From the NCBI RefSeq assembly GCF_025717515.1, contig NZ_JAJIRN010000003.1, positions 310,001-374,000 of the forward strand: a stretch of DNA of 64,000 bases, given 5' to 3'. The stretch comes from Roseateles oligotrophus. GTDB taxonomy: Bacteria; Pseudomonadota; Gammaproteobacteria; Burkholderiales; Burkholderiaceae_C. The notes below the pieces were generated by a model. The model did no database searches. It was given only the letters and a program-made list of their open reading frames with translations, and was not told where the DNA came from. This document shows positions 44,229 to 52,825 of this stretch, in pieces (position 1 is the first letter of the stretch; each line of letters opens with the position of its first letter). The position numbers were made by a program, and so were the translations under genes.

Positions 44229-45110
44229 ATGAATGTTCGTTTCGCATCGCGCTCACAAGGCGCAGACAGCTCGGGCTCCACCAAGCTCTACGGCGCGGTC
44301 AGCACGGCCGCTTTGCTCAGCACTTTGTTGTTGACTGCCTGCGGGGGCAGCATCGTTGACGCCATCGTCGATGACCTGACCTGCGCCGTCACCAATTGCA
44401 AAGATTCCGCGACGCTGAACGTTGACGAGATCAGCCCGAAGTTCACGATCACGCAGGACAACGGTCAGGTCAAGGTCGAAGGTCGACTCGGCTACACCGC
44501 CAACCTGATCACCGTTGTGCATCCCAGTGGCAACGACCATATGTCGGCCAGTGTTGGCAATCAGCGCCGTGATCTCGTGGACGAAGACGGCAAACGGACG
44601 AACTACAGCGTGTTCTTGGCCGATGCCAGCGAGCAGCCGATAGTGACCGCCAACTTTGTGCGCGGCAGCGAGCTGCACGGCAGCACCGTCACCATGCCCA
44701 AGACCTTCAGCGTGGTGGCGCCCCTCGGCACACCGCTGATCAGCCGCTCAAGCGGAAAATTCCTGGTACAGATGAGTCAGCCCTATACGAACCAGATGGG
44801 GGTCAGCGTCAGCATGGTCTGCAAGCGCGTCGACGGCAGCAGCTTCGATAGCAAAAACGAGCCGCTCAGAAGTTCGCCCGAAGGCAATGGCTACCGCATC
44901 AGCACCTTGGACTTGGATATGGCTTTGAATCACGCCAGCGTCAATTTCAATCCCAACAGCCCTAACGCCTCATTGGTGCAGACTTGCGAGCTGACGTTTC
45001 AATGGATGCTGAGCCAGACCGGCACCGTTGCCTCGACGCTGAACCGCCACAGCAGCATCGTGGCCGAGCGCCGTGTCAAACAAACGGCAAGTTACGACGC
45101 CCGGCTCTGA
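44229..45110 (+). CDS. lipoprotein of unknown function
   Basis: A 293-residue protein. The N-terminus has a basic stretch and a hydrophobic core ending in lipobox LLTACGG, so it is probably lipid-anchored. Behind it an acidic Cys-containing segment (DDLTCAVTNC) is followed by beta-rich sequence with no known domain. AAGGGAGA lies before ATG 44229, which I chose over the longer reading. It is a lone gene. Its end overlaps bufC by 19 bp, tail to tail. The 290 bp before it are shared with the aqpZ promoter. Confidence 0.8.
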   Translation: MNVRFASRSQGADSSGSTKLYGAVSTAALLSTLLLTACGGSIVDAIVDDLTCAVTNCKDSATLNVDEISPKFTITQDNGQVKVEGRLGYTANLITVVHPSGNDHMSASVGNQRRDLVDEDGKRTNYSVFLADASEQPIVTANFVRGSELHGSTVTMPKTFSVVAPLGTPLISRSSGKFLVQMSQPYTNQMGVSVSMVCKRVDGSSFDSKNEPLRSSPEGNGYRISTLDLDMALNHASVNFNPNSPNASLVQTCELTFQWMLSQTGTVASTLNRHSSIVAERRVKQTASYDARL

Positions 45111-45886
45111 AGGCGGCTCAACAGGCCACGCGCCAGCCAGCCTTGCAGCGCCTGCACGACCGCAGCGGCGGCAAGGTCAGTGCCGACCGTCAGCGCTGCC
45201 TGCTGGCAAATCGCCTCAAAGTCTTGACCGGCCGCCAGCGCCTGCAGCAACTGCGCTTCCAGCGGCTCAAGCGAGCGCCAATAGGTCTCCAGCCCTTCGC
45301 GCCAGACCAGCAGATGATGATCCAGGGCGGCCGGCTCGCGCAGCTCGGGTGCGGGTTCCGCTGAGTCCGGGTCATGGGCGCGCAGGGCGCTCCATGCCGG
45401 CTCGATCGCCCAGTTCATCGCCAGCAATCGCACGCTGGGGTGGAGCTCGAATACCAGCGCAGGCCATTCCTCGGGCGCAAGCGCCGCCAGCTGCGCGAAG
45501 CTCAAAAGAGCTGCATCGGCACTATCGAAGGCCGCGCGCAAGGCCCAGTCCATGCGGGCAAAGTCGACCATGCAGGGATGCGTCAGCTCGGCGGCAAACT
45601 CATCCGCCATGAAGTCGGCCAAGCTCTCGCCAAACCAGCGTATCGAAGGCTGGCGCGACGGCCGCGCTTGAATATAGGCCAGGCCCAAGGCGTCAAAGCT
45701 TTCGTCACCGAGCGCGCGTTGCAGGACGGTGAAGTTATCGCGCAGCGCCGCCAATAAGCGGGCGCGAAAGGCCTCCCGATAGACCGTCAGGCCTACGTTC
45801 GGTTCTTGTAATAAATGCTCCGCCGCCGAGCCCTCGCAGACCGCCGCCTGCAAGCCTTGTTGCTGCGACCTCAGCACCGCGCTCAT
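45092..45886 (-). CDS. bufC: BufC, DUF2063-family partner of the bufferin maturase
   Basis: A 264-residue protein of the HvfC/BufC group. The N-terminal domain reads LTVYREAFRARLLAALRDNFTV and FDALGLAYIQARPSRQPSIRWFG, the standard DUF2063 pattern that recognises the precursor peptide. The C-terminal half is a winged-helix-like region. BufC forms a complex with the MNIO enzyme BufB and presents the precursor to it. The ATG overlaps the bufB stop by 4 bp. It is the last gene of bufABC. Confidence 0.92.
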   Translation of the reverse strand: MSAVLRSQQQGLQAAVCEGSAAEHLLQEPNVGLTVYREAFRARLLAALRDNFTVLQRALGDESFDALGLAYIQARPSRQPSIRWFGESLADFMADEFAAELTHPCMVDFARMDWALRAAFDSADAALLSFAQLAALAPEEWPALVFELHPSVRLLAMNWAIEPAWSALRAHDPDSAEPAPELREPAALDHHLLVWREGLETYWRSLEPLEAQLLQALAAGQDFEAICQQAALTVGTDLAAAAVVQALQGWLARGLLSRLQSRAS

Positions 45887-46758
45887 GCGGCCAGGGCGCT
45901 TGTTGCACCTTGCTGGTCGCGTCCGATGGTCTGCGCGAGCCGCCGCGCCTGATCCAGCTCCAGCAACAGATCGGCCAGCGGCGGAATCGCGTCATCGCGT
46001 TCAATCATCGTCGGCCGCTCGCCAATGCGCCGCAGCGTGTAGCCATAGAGTTGCCAGACCGCATCGCAGATCGGGTGGTCGTGGGTATCGATGACGATGT
46101 CGCCACGGTCCTCATGGCCGGCCAAATGGATTTGCACCACTTGGCTGGCCGGCATCAGATCGATATAGGAGCGCGCATCAAAACCATGATTGCGGCTGGA
46201 GACATAGACGTTATTGACATCCAGCAGCAGCTTGGCCCCGCTGCGCCGCAGCAACTCGGCCACAAACTCGGCCTCGCTCATTTCGTCGGTGGCGAAGCGC
46301 ACATAGCTGGACACGTTCTCCAATACCAGCGGCCGCTGCAGCAGCTCTTGCACTTGGGCGATGCGGGGGGTCAGGTGTTGCAGCGCTGCCTCGGTATAGG
46401 GCATGGGCAGCAGATCGTGCAGATTGCGGTGGTCAACACCGGTCCAGCACAGGTGGTCCGAAATCCAGGCCGGCTCGACACGAAAGGCCAGCGCTTTCAG
46501 CTCACGCAAGTAATCGAGGTTCAGGGGGTCGGAGCTGCCAATCGACATCGACACGCCATGCATCACCATCGGGTAGTCGCGCCGGATACGGTCCAGATGG
46601 TGCAAGGGCTTGCCGCCGGGCACCATGTAATTCTCGGAGATGATCTCCAGCCAGTCGGGCTTCAGCGCGGCCGGCAGCGGCGCATCGGGGTTGGCAAAGT
46701 CGGCATAGTGTTCGGTCCTGAGTCCGAGGCCGAAACCCTGCAGGGGGCTGTGTGGCAT
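45883..46758 (-). CDS. bufB: BufB, DUF692-family multinuclear iron-dependent oxidase (MNIO)
   Basis: A 291-residue TIM-barrel enzyme. Family marks are GFGLGLRTEHY, WLEIISENYM, MVMHGVSMSIGSSDPL, WISDHLCWTG, LLLDVNNVYVSS and QIHLAGHEDRGD. MNIOs use two or three iron ions to oxidise cysteines of a precursor peptide; in bufferins the product is thiooxazole. GGAG precedes the ATG at 46758; the open frame extends further upstream but only in antisense of bufA. It starts 58 bp after bufA. Confidence 0.95.
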   Translation of the reverse strand: MPHSPLQGFGLGLRTEHYADFANPDAPLPAALKPDWLEIISENYMVPGGKPLHHLDRIRRDYPMVMHGVSMSIGSSDPLNLDYLRELKALAFRVEPAWISDHLCWTGVDHRNLHDLLPMPYTEAALQHLTPRIAQVQELLQRPLVLENVSSYVRFATDEMSEAEFVAELLRRSGAKLLLDVNNVYVSSRNHGFDARSYIDLMPASQVVQIHLAGHEDRGDIVIDTHDHPICDAVWQLYGYTLRRIGERPTMIERDDAIPPLADLLLELDQARRLAQTIGRDQQGATSALAA

Positions 46759-46816
46759 TGAATGCTCCAAATCGCAAAGGGTCGAGCAGCAAGTACCGCC
46801 CGCCCATGCCGCACTT

Positions 46817-47077
46817 TTAGCCGGCAACCTTGCCGCCGGCCTTGGTGCACTCCTCGGCCGACTTCTTGCTGTTCCAGCCTTGGCCCTTGCAGCTGTTGTG
46901 GCCTTTGCATTCGCTCTTGGCGGTCTTGCAGTCGGAGGTGCCCTTGCAGCTGTTGATGCCGGAACACTTGACCATGCCCTCATCGGCAGCTTGGGCGACG
47001 GTCGCGAAACCGGCGGTGGCGAACAGTGCAGCCGCGGCGGCCGCGATGCTCAGGCCAGTCTTGATAGATGCTTGCAT
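46817..47077 (-). CDS. bufA: BufA2-like bufferin precursor (periplasmic metallophore)
   Basis: An 86-residue precursor with a Sec signal peptide (LSIAAAAAALFATAGFATVAQA). The mature part contains six cysteines in a repetitive array: KCSGINSCKG, SDCKTAKSECKG, HNSCKGQGW and EECTKAGG. This is the BufA2 pattern. In the established system BufB and BufC convert selected cysteines to thiooxazoles in the cytoplasm. The peptide is then exported and buffers copper or other thiophilic metals. TGGAG lies before ATG 47077. Which Cys are modified here is unknown. Confidence 0.93.
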   Translation of the reverse strand: MQASIKTGLSIAAAAAALFATAGFATVAQAADEGMVKCSGINSCKGTSDCKTAKSECKGHNSCKGQGWNSKKSAEECTKAGGKVAG

Positions 47078-47156
47078 GTGAATCTCCAGTATGGTGATGT
47101 TCAAGTTGACTTAGAAAAGCACGCTGGGCATAGAAGCCTTGTTGCGTACCCATCTG

Positions 47157-47184
47157 GGTCGTGATGCTGCGCCACTTCCTTACA
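47157..47184 (-). promoter_or_regulatory. possible ECF-type promoter of bufABC
   Basis: On the minus strand TAAGGAA and CGAC are about 15 bases apart, roughly 80 bp upstream of the bufA start. GGAA with CGxC is the general shape of ECF sigma promoters, which drive bufferin operons in other bacteria. The match is loose and could be chance. Confidence 0.25.
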
Positions 47185-47256
47185 ACGCGCAGCAAATATT
47201 TTGAAATTGCCGCCGCAGGCTAAAGTGCAGCCCAGCCAGCCCCGCCCACATAGAAC

Positions 47257-48558
47257 ATGCCCGACCAACGTAAAACTTCTTCCGACCGTCGGCCCTGGGC
47301 CTGGATCCCCTCGCTCTATTTCGGCCAGGGCCTGCCCTATGTGGTGGTGATGACGCTGTCGGTCATCATGTACAAGAACCTGGGCCTGTCCAATACCGAG
47401 ATTGCGCTCTACACCAGCTGGCTCTATCTGCCTTGGGTGATCAAGCCGCTATGGTCGCCCTTGATCGAACTCCTGGGCGCCAAGCGGGGCTGGATCGTCG
47501 CGTTGCAATTCCTCATCGGCGCGACGCTGGCGCTGGTGGCCTTGAGCATTCCGGGGCCGCGCAGTTTTCAGATGACGCTGGCGATGTTCTGGTTGATGGC
47601 CTTTGCTTCGGCCTCGCATGACATTGCCGCCGATGGCTTTTATATGTTGGCGCTGCCGCAGCGCAGCCAAGCTGCTTTTGTGGGGGTGCGCTCGACCTTC
47701 TATCGCCTGGCCAATATCGGGGGGCAAGGCGGTCTGGTGTATCTGGCCGGCGAATTGCAGGAACGCACGGGAAGCATGCAGCAGGCCTGGACGATGGTGT
47801 TCTTCTTGCTGGCGGGGATATTCCTGCTGCTCGGCAGCTACCACCACTTGATGTTGCCGCGCCCGGCCAGCGATTTGGTCGCCCAGACAAGGCGCGGCGG
47901 CAATGAGCTGTGGCGCGACTTTATCGAGGTCTTCGCGGAGTTCTTCCGCAAGCCCGGCATCGCTGTCATCATCGGCTTCCTGTTGCTCTACCGCTTCCCC
48001 GAGGCGCAACTGCTCAAGCTGGCCACGCCCTTTTTGCTTGACCCGGCCACGGCCGGCGGCCTCGGGCTTTCGACCAAACAGGTCGGCATCGCCTATGGCA
48101 CGGTCGGGCTGATTGCGCTGACGCTGGGCGGTCTCTTGGGTGGCTGGGTGATCTCGCGTATCGGCCTGAAGCGGGCGCTGTGGCCGCTGATCTTGCTGAT
48201 GCATGTGCCCAACATCATGTTCCTGCTGATGGCGCTCGGCAGGCCCAGCGACTTGGCTCTGATCAGTGCGGCCTTGGCCGTCGAACAATTCGGTTATGGC
48301 CTCGGCTTCACCGCCTATCTGATGTTCATGATTCTGGTCGCCGATGGCGAACACAAGACGGCTCACTATGCGATTTGCACCGGCTTCATGGCGCTGGGCA
48401 TGATGATTCCCGGCATGTGGAGCGGCTGGTTGCAGCAGCAACTCGGCTACACGATGTTCTTCGCCTGGGTGATGGTGGCGACGCTGCCTTCTTTTGGCTT
48501 GGCCGCGTTGATCAAGATTCCGGCCGACTTTGGCAAGAAAACCGAGCCCGACGAATGA
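47257..48558 (+). CDS. AmpG-like muropeptide permease
   Basis: A 433-residue inner-membrane MFS protein with twelve helices. LYFGQGLPYVVVMTLSVIMY, SWLYLPWVIKPLWSPLIELLG and FASASHDIAADGFYMLAL are typical of AmpG-like permeases. It is the first gene of a three-gene unit with a secreted glycosyl hydrolase and a peptidoglycan amidase, which strongly suggests import of GlcNAc-anhydro-MurNAc or similar wall fragments. Its stop overlaps the next start (ATGA). The 179 bp upstream are shared with the divergent bufA. Confidence 0.92.
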   Translation: MPDQRKTSSDRRPWAWIPSLYFGQGLPYVVVMTLSVIMYKNLGLSNTEIALYTSWLYLPWVIKPLWSPLIELLGAKRGWIVALQFLIGATLALVALSIPGPRSFQMTLAMFWLMAFASASHDIAADGFYMLALPQRSQAAFVGVRSTFYRLANIGGQGGLVYLAGELQERTGSMQQAWTMVFFLLAGIFLLLGSYHHLMLPRPASDLVAQTRRGGNELWRDFIEVFAEFFRKPGIAVIIGFLLLYRFPEAQLLKLATPFLLDPATAGGLGLSTKQVGIAYGTVGLIALTLGGLLGGWVISRIGLKRALWPLILLMHVPNIMFLLMALGRPSDLALISAALAVEQFGYGLGFTAYLMFMILVADGEHKTAHYAICTGFMALGMMIPGMWSGWLQQQLGYTMFFAWVMVATLPSFGLAALIKIPADFGKKTEPDE

Positions 48559-50081
48559 GCTTGCCGCGTCGCTCGTTCTTGCTGGCCGGTGCCGGGCTGA
48601 GCGCCTGCCAGCCCCTGCCCATAGTCAGCCCGCAGGCCGGCCTTAAATTTATACCGGCGCCGGAACTGGCAAGCCTCGCACCCGCCGCGCCGCGCGAGTT
48701 CCGTGCCGCCTGGGTCGCAACGGTCGCCAATATCGACTGGCCGAGCCGCAAGGGCCTGAGCAGCGCCGAGCAGCAGGCCGAAGTGCTGGCCTTGCTGGAC
48801 CGTGCCAGCGCGCTGAAGCTCAACGCCCTCATCCTGCAGGTGCGCAGCAGTGCGGACGCGATCTATCCGTCCGCGCTGGAGCCCTGGAGCGAGTATCTGA
48901 GCGGCACGCAGGGGCAGGCGCCGGAGCCGTTTTATGACCCGCTCGCGCTATGGGTCAGCGAGGCACACCGGCGCGGCATCGAGCTGCATGTCTGGTTCAA
49001 CCCGTTTCGGGCCCGTCAGAGCGGAGCGAAATCGGAGGCCGCTCCTCAGCACCTGAGCCGCAGCCAGCCGACTTGGGTCAAGCCATATGGCGATCAGCAG
49101 TGGATAGACCCCGGCGAGCCCGCCGCCGCCGAGCATGCGCTGGCGGTGATTGCCGATGTCTTGCGGCGCTATGACGTCGATGCCGTTCATATCGACGATT
49201 ACTTTTATCCCTATCCGCTGCAAGATGGCGTCAGCAAGCAGGAGATCGACTTCCCCGACGAGCCGGCTTGGCGGCGCTACAGCCAAGCCGGAGGGGCGCT
49301 GGAGCGCGCCGACTGGCGTCGCCAAAATGTCGATCGGCTGGTGCAGCGCATTGCCGAACTGGTGAAGCGGACAAGGCCCTGGGTGCGCTTTGGCATCAGC
49401 CCCTTCGGCCTGCCCAAACCGGCGCTGCGCCCGGCAGGCATTGCCGGCTTCAGCCAATATGACAAGCTCTATGCCGATGTGGAGCGCTGGCTGAACGAGG
49501 GCTGGCTGGACTATCTGGCGCCGCAGCTGTACTGGCCGATCGCGCAAAAACCGCAGGCCTTCGGCGTCTTGCTGGACTATTGGCATGGCCAGAATCTGCA
49601 GGGCCGGCATATTTGGCCGGGCCTGTTTACCAGCAAGCTCACCGACAAGCCGGACAGTTGGCCGCTGGACGAAATCCTGCAGCAGATCGAACTCGTGCGG
49701 CAGCGTCGGCCGGGCAGCGGCCATGCGCATTTCAGCATGGTGGCCCTACTGCAAAACCGCCGCGGCCTCGCGGACGCGTTGATGGCCGGGCCTTACGCCG
49801 AGGCCGCCTTGGTGCCGGCAACGCCTTGGCTGGTCGAAAGGGAAGCGCCCGCCGCCGCCGTGCCGCAGCTGAAGCCGGTCTTTGTCGGCGCCGAGCCGCT
49901 GTTCGAGCTGAGCTTCGCGCCGGATCGGCGTCACTCGGTCTGGCTGCTTTATGGCGAGCGCTGGGAATTGCGCTTGTGCGGCGAGTTGCTGAGGGTGCCG
50001 GCGGCCGGCTTGAGCGGGCTGGTGGTCTCGGCGCTGAACCGGATAGGCCAGGAAGGGCCAAGATTGGGGCTGCGCCTGTGA
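48555..50081 (+). CDS. lipoprotein glycosyl hydrolase, GHL10/YngK type
   Basis: A 508-residue protein with a lipobox (LAGAGLSAC). The core is the GHL10 (DUF187) fold: FRAAWVATVANIDWPSR, LKLNALILQVRSSADAIYPS, GIELHVWFNPFRAR, VDAVHIDDYFYPYP and YLAPQLYWPIA. Members are predicted to cut glycans of the cell wall or of N-glycan-like polymers. The Asp pair in HIDDYF and the Glu/Asp after strand 8 are likely catalytic. It is coupled to the AmpG-like gene by a 4 bp overlap and followed by an amidase, so peptidoglycan is the likely substrate. Confidence 0.9.
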   Translation: MSLPRRSFLLAGAGLSACQPLPIVSPQAGLKFIPAPELASLAPAAPREFRAAWVATVANIDWPSRKGLSSAEQQAEVLALLDRASALKLNALILQVRSSADAIYPSALEPWSEYLSGTQGQAPEPFYDPLALWVSEAHRRGIELHVWFNPFRARQSGAKSEAAPQHLSRSQPTWVKPYGDQQWIDPGEPAAAEHALAVIADVLRRYDVDAVHIDDYFYPYPLQDGVSKQEIDFPDEPAWRRYSQAGGALERADWRRQNVDRLVQRIAELVKRTRPWVRFGISPFGLPKPALRPAGIAGFSQYDKLYADVERWLNEGWLDYLAPQLYWPIAQKPQAFGVLLDYWHGQNLQGRHIWPGLFTSKLTDKPDSWPLDEILQQIELVRQRRPGSGHAHFSMVALLQNRRGLADALMAGPYAEAALVPATPWLVEREAPAAAVPQLKPVFVGAEPLFELSFAPDRRHSVWLLYGERWELRLCGELLRVPAAGLSGLVVSALNRIGQEGPRLGLRL

Positions 50082-50115
50082 CAATCGCGGGCTACCTGGA
50101 AGCCCACAGACAATC

Positions 50116-50970
50116 ATGCAGAAAATCTCCAAAATCCTAATCGGCGCGGCCAGCGCTGCCTTGCTCAGCGCCTGTTCCACCCTGCCCAGCGGCCCCAAGA
50201 TCGACCGCAGCTACAGCTCCGTCGCCCAAGACAGCCGGGCGCTGTTCCTGATCTTGCATTACACCGCGCTGGACTGGGAGAAATCGCTGAAGGTCCTGAG
50301 CACCGGTGGTCAGGTCAGCGCCCATTACCTGCTGCGCGATGAGCCGGCCATCAGTTACCAGCTGGTCGATGAGAACCGCCGCTCCTGGCATGCGGGCCAG
50401 AGCTTCTGGGCCGGCAATCAGAATCTGAACGCCGCCTCGATAGGCATCGAGATCGTCAACGCCGGCTATACCGATGGCCCGTTGGGCCGCGTCTATGCGC
50501 CTTACCCCGAAGCACAGGTGCAGGAGTTGATTCTGCTGATCAAAGACATTGTTGCTCGCCACCAAATCCGGCCCGACCGCATCATCGGGCATGCCGATAT
50601 CGCGCCCGGCCGCAAGCAGGACCCGGGCCCGCTGTTCCCCTGGCGGCGTCTTGCCGAGGCCGGCATCATTCCCTGGCCCGCCCCCGCACAGGTCACGGCC
50701 AAGTTGCCCCTGTATGAGGCGCTGCCGCCGGATGCCGCCTGGTTCCAGGACAAGCTGGCACGCGTCGGCTATCAGGTCCCCCGCAACGGCGAGATGGACA
50801 CGCAGACCAAGAGCGTGATCGCCACCTTTCAGATGAAGTACCGACCCAGCGACTACAGCGGCAACGCCGATGCCGAGACGGCCGCCCTGCTTGATGTGGT
50901 GACGACCCCCGGCGGCATGTTGCTGGCCGTGCCCAACGCGGCCCCAACTCCCTACGTCTCACGCTGGTAG
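50116..50970 (+). CDS. AmiD-like N-acetylmuramoyl-L-alanine amidase lipoprotein
   Basis: A 284-residue outer-membrane lipoprotein (lipobox LLSAC). The amidase_2 domain has zinc ligands His48 (FLILHYTAL), His159 (IIGHADIAPGRK) and Asp169, with Glu112 in IGIEIVNAG. A C-terminal peptidoglycan-binding domain (VIATFQMKYRPSDYSGN) follows. The enzyme splits the bond between MurNAc and L-Ala in wall fragments. As third gene of the unit, 34 bp after the GHL10 gene, it completes a scavenging set: degrade outside, import through AmpG. Confidence 0.94.
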   Translation: MQKISKILIGAASAALLSACSTLPSGPKIDRSYSSVAQDSRALFLILHYTALDWEKSLKVLSTGGQVSAHYLLRDEPAISYQLVDENRRSWHAGQSFWAGNQNLNAASIGIEIVNAGYTDGPLGRVYAPYPEAQVQELILLIKDIVARHQIRPDRIIGHADIAPGRKQDPGPLFPWRRLAEAGIIPWPAPAQVTAKLPLYEALPPDAAWFQDKLARVGYQVPRNGEMDTQTKSVIATFQMKYRPSDYSGNADAETAALLDVVTTPGGMLLAVPNAAPTPYVSRW

Positions 50971-51186
50971 ACAAATTCTCACCCTCCGAGCGGGCTTTTC
51001 AGCCCGCCGGCGGGCCGCAGTTCGTCGCCGAATTCGGCTGTCTATCCCGTTAAACCCGAGTCTCGTCGTTTGGCGCTTGGAAGCGCTCTCCTTGGCAACT
51101 ATTCTGAACCCAGATCAGCAACTGCTTCACTCAAAAACAAAGCGGAAGCGGTCGCGTCTAGCCCCGATGAATACAAGGAGTAACTC

Positions 51187-51633
51187 ATGAACCGCACGTC
51201 ATCCCTCAAGGCCGCATGTTTGCTGGCAATTTCCATGACTTTCGGCACCGCCATGGCCGCAGTGAATGCACCGGTCGAGATGCAGCGCGTTGAAGTCGCC
51301 GGCCAAAAGGCCGCCGATATTGCCCGCTTTGATGTCCAGGCCGCCTGCCCTGGTATCACGCAGGAAATGAAGAGCATGCTGACCAATGCTTTTGATCGTT
51401 ATCAAACAACCGGCGTGGTGAAGGTGCAGTTCCGCGTGCAAGGTGATCAGGTCAGTTCTGTCGCCGCCACCGGCGGCCCGAGCGAGTACCGTAATCCGAT
51501 TCGCCAGGCGGTGCGCCAGTTGGCCTGTGCCGACAAGAGCGGCGCTAATCAGCTCTATGCATTCGAGCTGAGCTTCACGCAGCCAAAGGATGCAAAGGCC
51601 GGCGATAAAGTCATCGCGATGCTCAGCAAGTAA
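51187..51633 (+). CDS. secreted protein of unknown function
   Basis: A 148-residue protein with a signal peptide (LLAISMTFGTAMAA). AAGGAG precedes the ATG. The mature part has a pattern of VEMQRVEVAGQKAADIARFDV, one Cys in QAACPGIT and one in QLACADKS (possibly a disulfide), and KVQFRVQGDQVSSVAATGGP, which recalls the small TonB C-terminal-like beta-alpha-beta fold. No family can be named with confidence. It stops 4 bp before the convergent DUF2332 gene. Confidence 0.75.
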   Translation: MNRTSSLKAACLLAISMTFGTAMAAVNAPVEMQRVEVAGQKAADIARFDVQAACPGITQEMKSMLTNAFDRYQTTGVVKVQFRVQGDQVSSVAATGGPSEYRNPIRQAVRQLACADKSGANQLYAFELSFTQPKDAKAGDKVIAMLSK

Positions 51634-51637
51634 TGGC

Positions 51638-52762
51638 TTAGTTGGTTGCATTGGCTGGCTGGATGCCCAGCCACTGCAGCCAAGCCCCATGCGGATGCGA
51701 CCAGGCCAAGGCAACTTGCCTGGTTTCGTCGCTGTCCGCCCATTGCAAGGACCACAAGGTTGAGGCCGTGGCGCCGGCGGCCAGATCCGGCAAGGCGAGG
51801 CCGCTGGGGCGTAAGCCCGGTGCTTCGGCGCTGAGCCAGATCAGCCCATGGTCGCGCTGCAAGCGCGCCACCCGCAGTTGAAAGTCAGCCAGCGCGGCGG
51901 GCTCGAAGTAGGCCAGCACCCAGCTATTGAACAGCACCGGCTGCGTCTGCGCCGGCAGCTCCTTCAGCCATTCCTCCAGCAGCGCCAGGCAGTCATCCGC
52001 TCGGCGCAGTTCATGCTGGCTTTGCCTAGCCTGCGCCAGCGCCTGTTGCAGGCGCTGCGCTCGCACCAGGTCATGCGGCCACAAGCAGGCCGCGAGCCAG
52101 CGCGTGGCTGCAGCGTCATTGACATCGATCGGTGCAGGGTCGGCACCGATCCTGTGGCTCAAACGCCAGTGACTGGCGGCGGGCAAGGCTAACTCGCCAA
52201 GCAGGCGGCAATCGATCGACGGCCGCAGCGGCTCAGGCGCTGCGCCCAGGCTGAAGCCGGCCGCGTCTTTCAGATAACGGTAGTGATATGCGTCCACGCC
52301 CAGATTCAGGCCCGCGCTGCTGCCCAGGTCGAACAGGGCCAGGTCTTGCCTGCCGGTCATGGCGGCGATCTGCTGCAGCGCCGGCCAGAGGATGGCGCAG
52401 CGGCCGATCTCGTTCGTCTGCGTGCTGCGTGTCTGCATATGCGCGCCCAACTCGGCGCTTTGCCCGCTCGCAAAGTCCAGCAGCAAGGCCGGCAGTTCGG
52501 CGTCCGGCAAGCGCTGGCCGCCTACGCTGGGGTAATAGTCGGCCAGCGGATGGCTGATACCCGCTAACACCCGCTCATGCAGCGCCGCCAGCAGCAGATT
52601 GGGCTTGGCCTGCGTGGCCGGTGCATGGCTCATCAGCGCCAGCAACTCGGCTTGCTCGGCCACAGCGTGGCAGATCGCCACATAGAGCGGGTCTTGCGGG
52701 CATTCCAGTTCGGCGAAGCGCCGGAACTGTTGGGCCCAACTTGTTTGCGTTTGCTTGTCCAT
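51638..52762 (-). CDS. DUF2332-family protein
   Basis: A 374-residue cytoplasmic protein of the DUF2332 family. Marks are SPLYxxLC-type start (QDPLYVAICHAVAEQ), NEIGRCAILWPALQQIA, LFDLGSSAGLNLGVDAYHYRY (a SAM-binding-like glycine motif) and VLFNSWVLAYF. The fold suggests a methyltransferase-like protein, but no activity is established. It is divergent from the Crp/Fnr gene at 52826, which may control it. Confidence 0.88.
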   Translation of the reverse strand: MDKQTQTSWAQQFRRFAELECPQDPLYVAICHAVAEQAELLALMSHAPATQAKPNLLLAALHERVLAGISHPLADYYPSVGGQRLPDAELPALLLDFASGQSAELGAHMQTRSTQTNEIGRCAILWPALQQIAAMTGRQDLALFDLGSSAGLNLGVDAYHYRYLKDAAGFSLGAAPEPLRPSIDCRLLGELALPAASHWRLSHRIGADPAPIDVNDAAATRWLAACLWPHDLVRAQRLQQALAQARQSQHELRRADDCLALLEEWLKELPAQTQPVLFNSWVLAYFEPAALADFQLRVARLQRDHGLIWLSAEAPGLRPSGLALPDLAAGATASTLWSLQWADSDETRQVALAWSHPHGAWLQWLGIQPANATN

Positions 52763-52795
52763 GGCTCAAGTGTGGCGCCAAGGCTTGCGGCAGAA

Positions 52796-52811
52796 TGTCG
52801 AGTACCCGACA
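52796..52811. promoter_or_regulatory. near-palindrome between DUF2332 and Crp/Fnr genes
   Basis: TGTCGAGTACCCGACA is an inverted repeat with one mismatched pair, 14 bases before the Crp/Fnr start and 34 before the DUF2332 start. It may be the regulator's own operator. Confidence 0.35.
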
Positions 52812-52825
52812 AATGAGCGCGAAAA

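Noticed and set aside
50990-51007. Strong hairpin after the amidase gene
   Set aside because: GCGGGCT and AGCCCGC pair well, but no T-tract follows on either strand, so I do not call it a rho-independent terminator.
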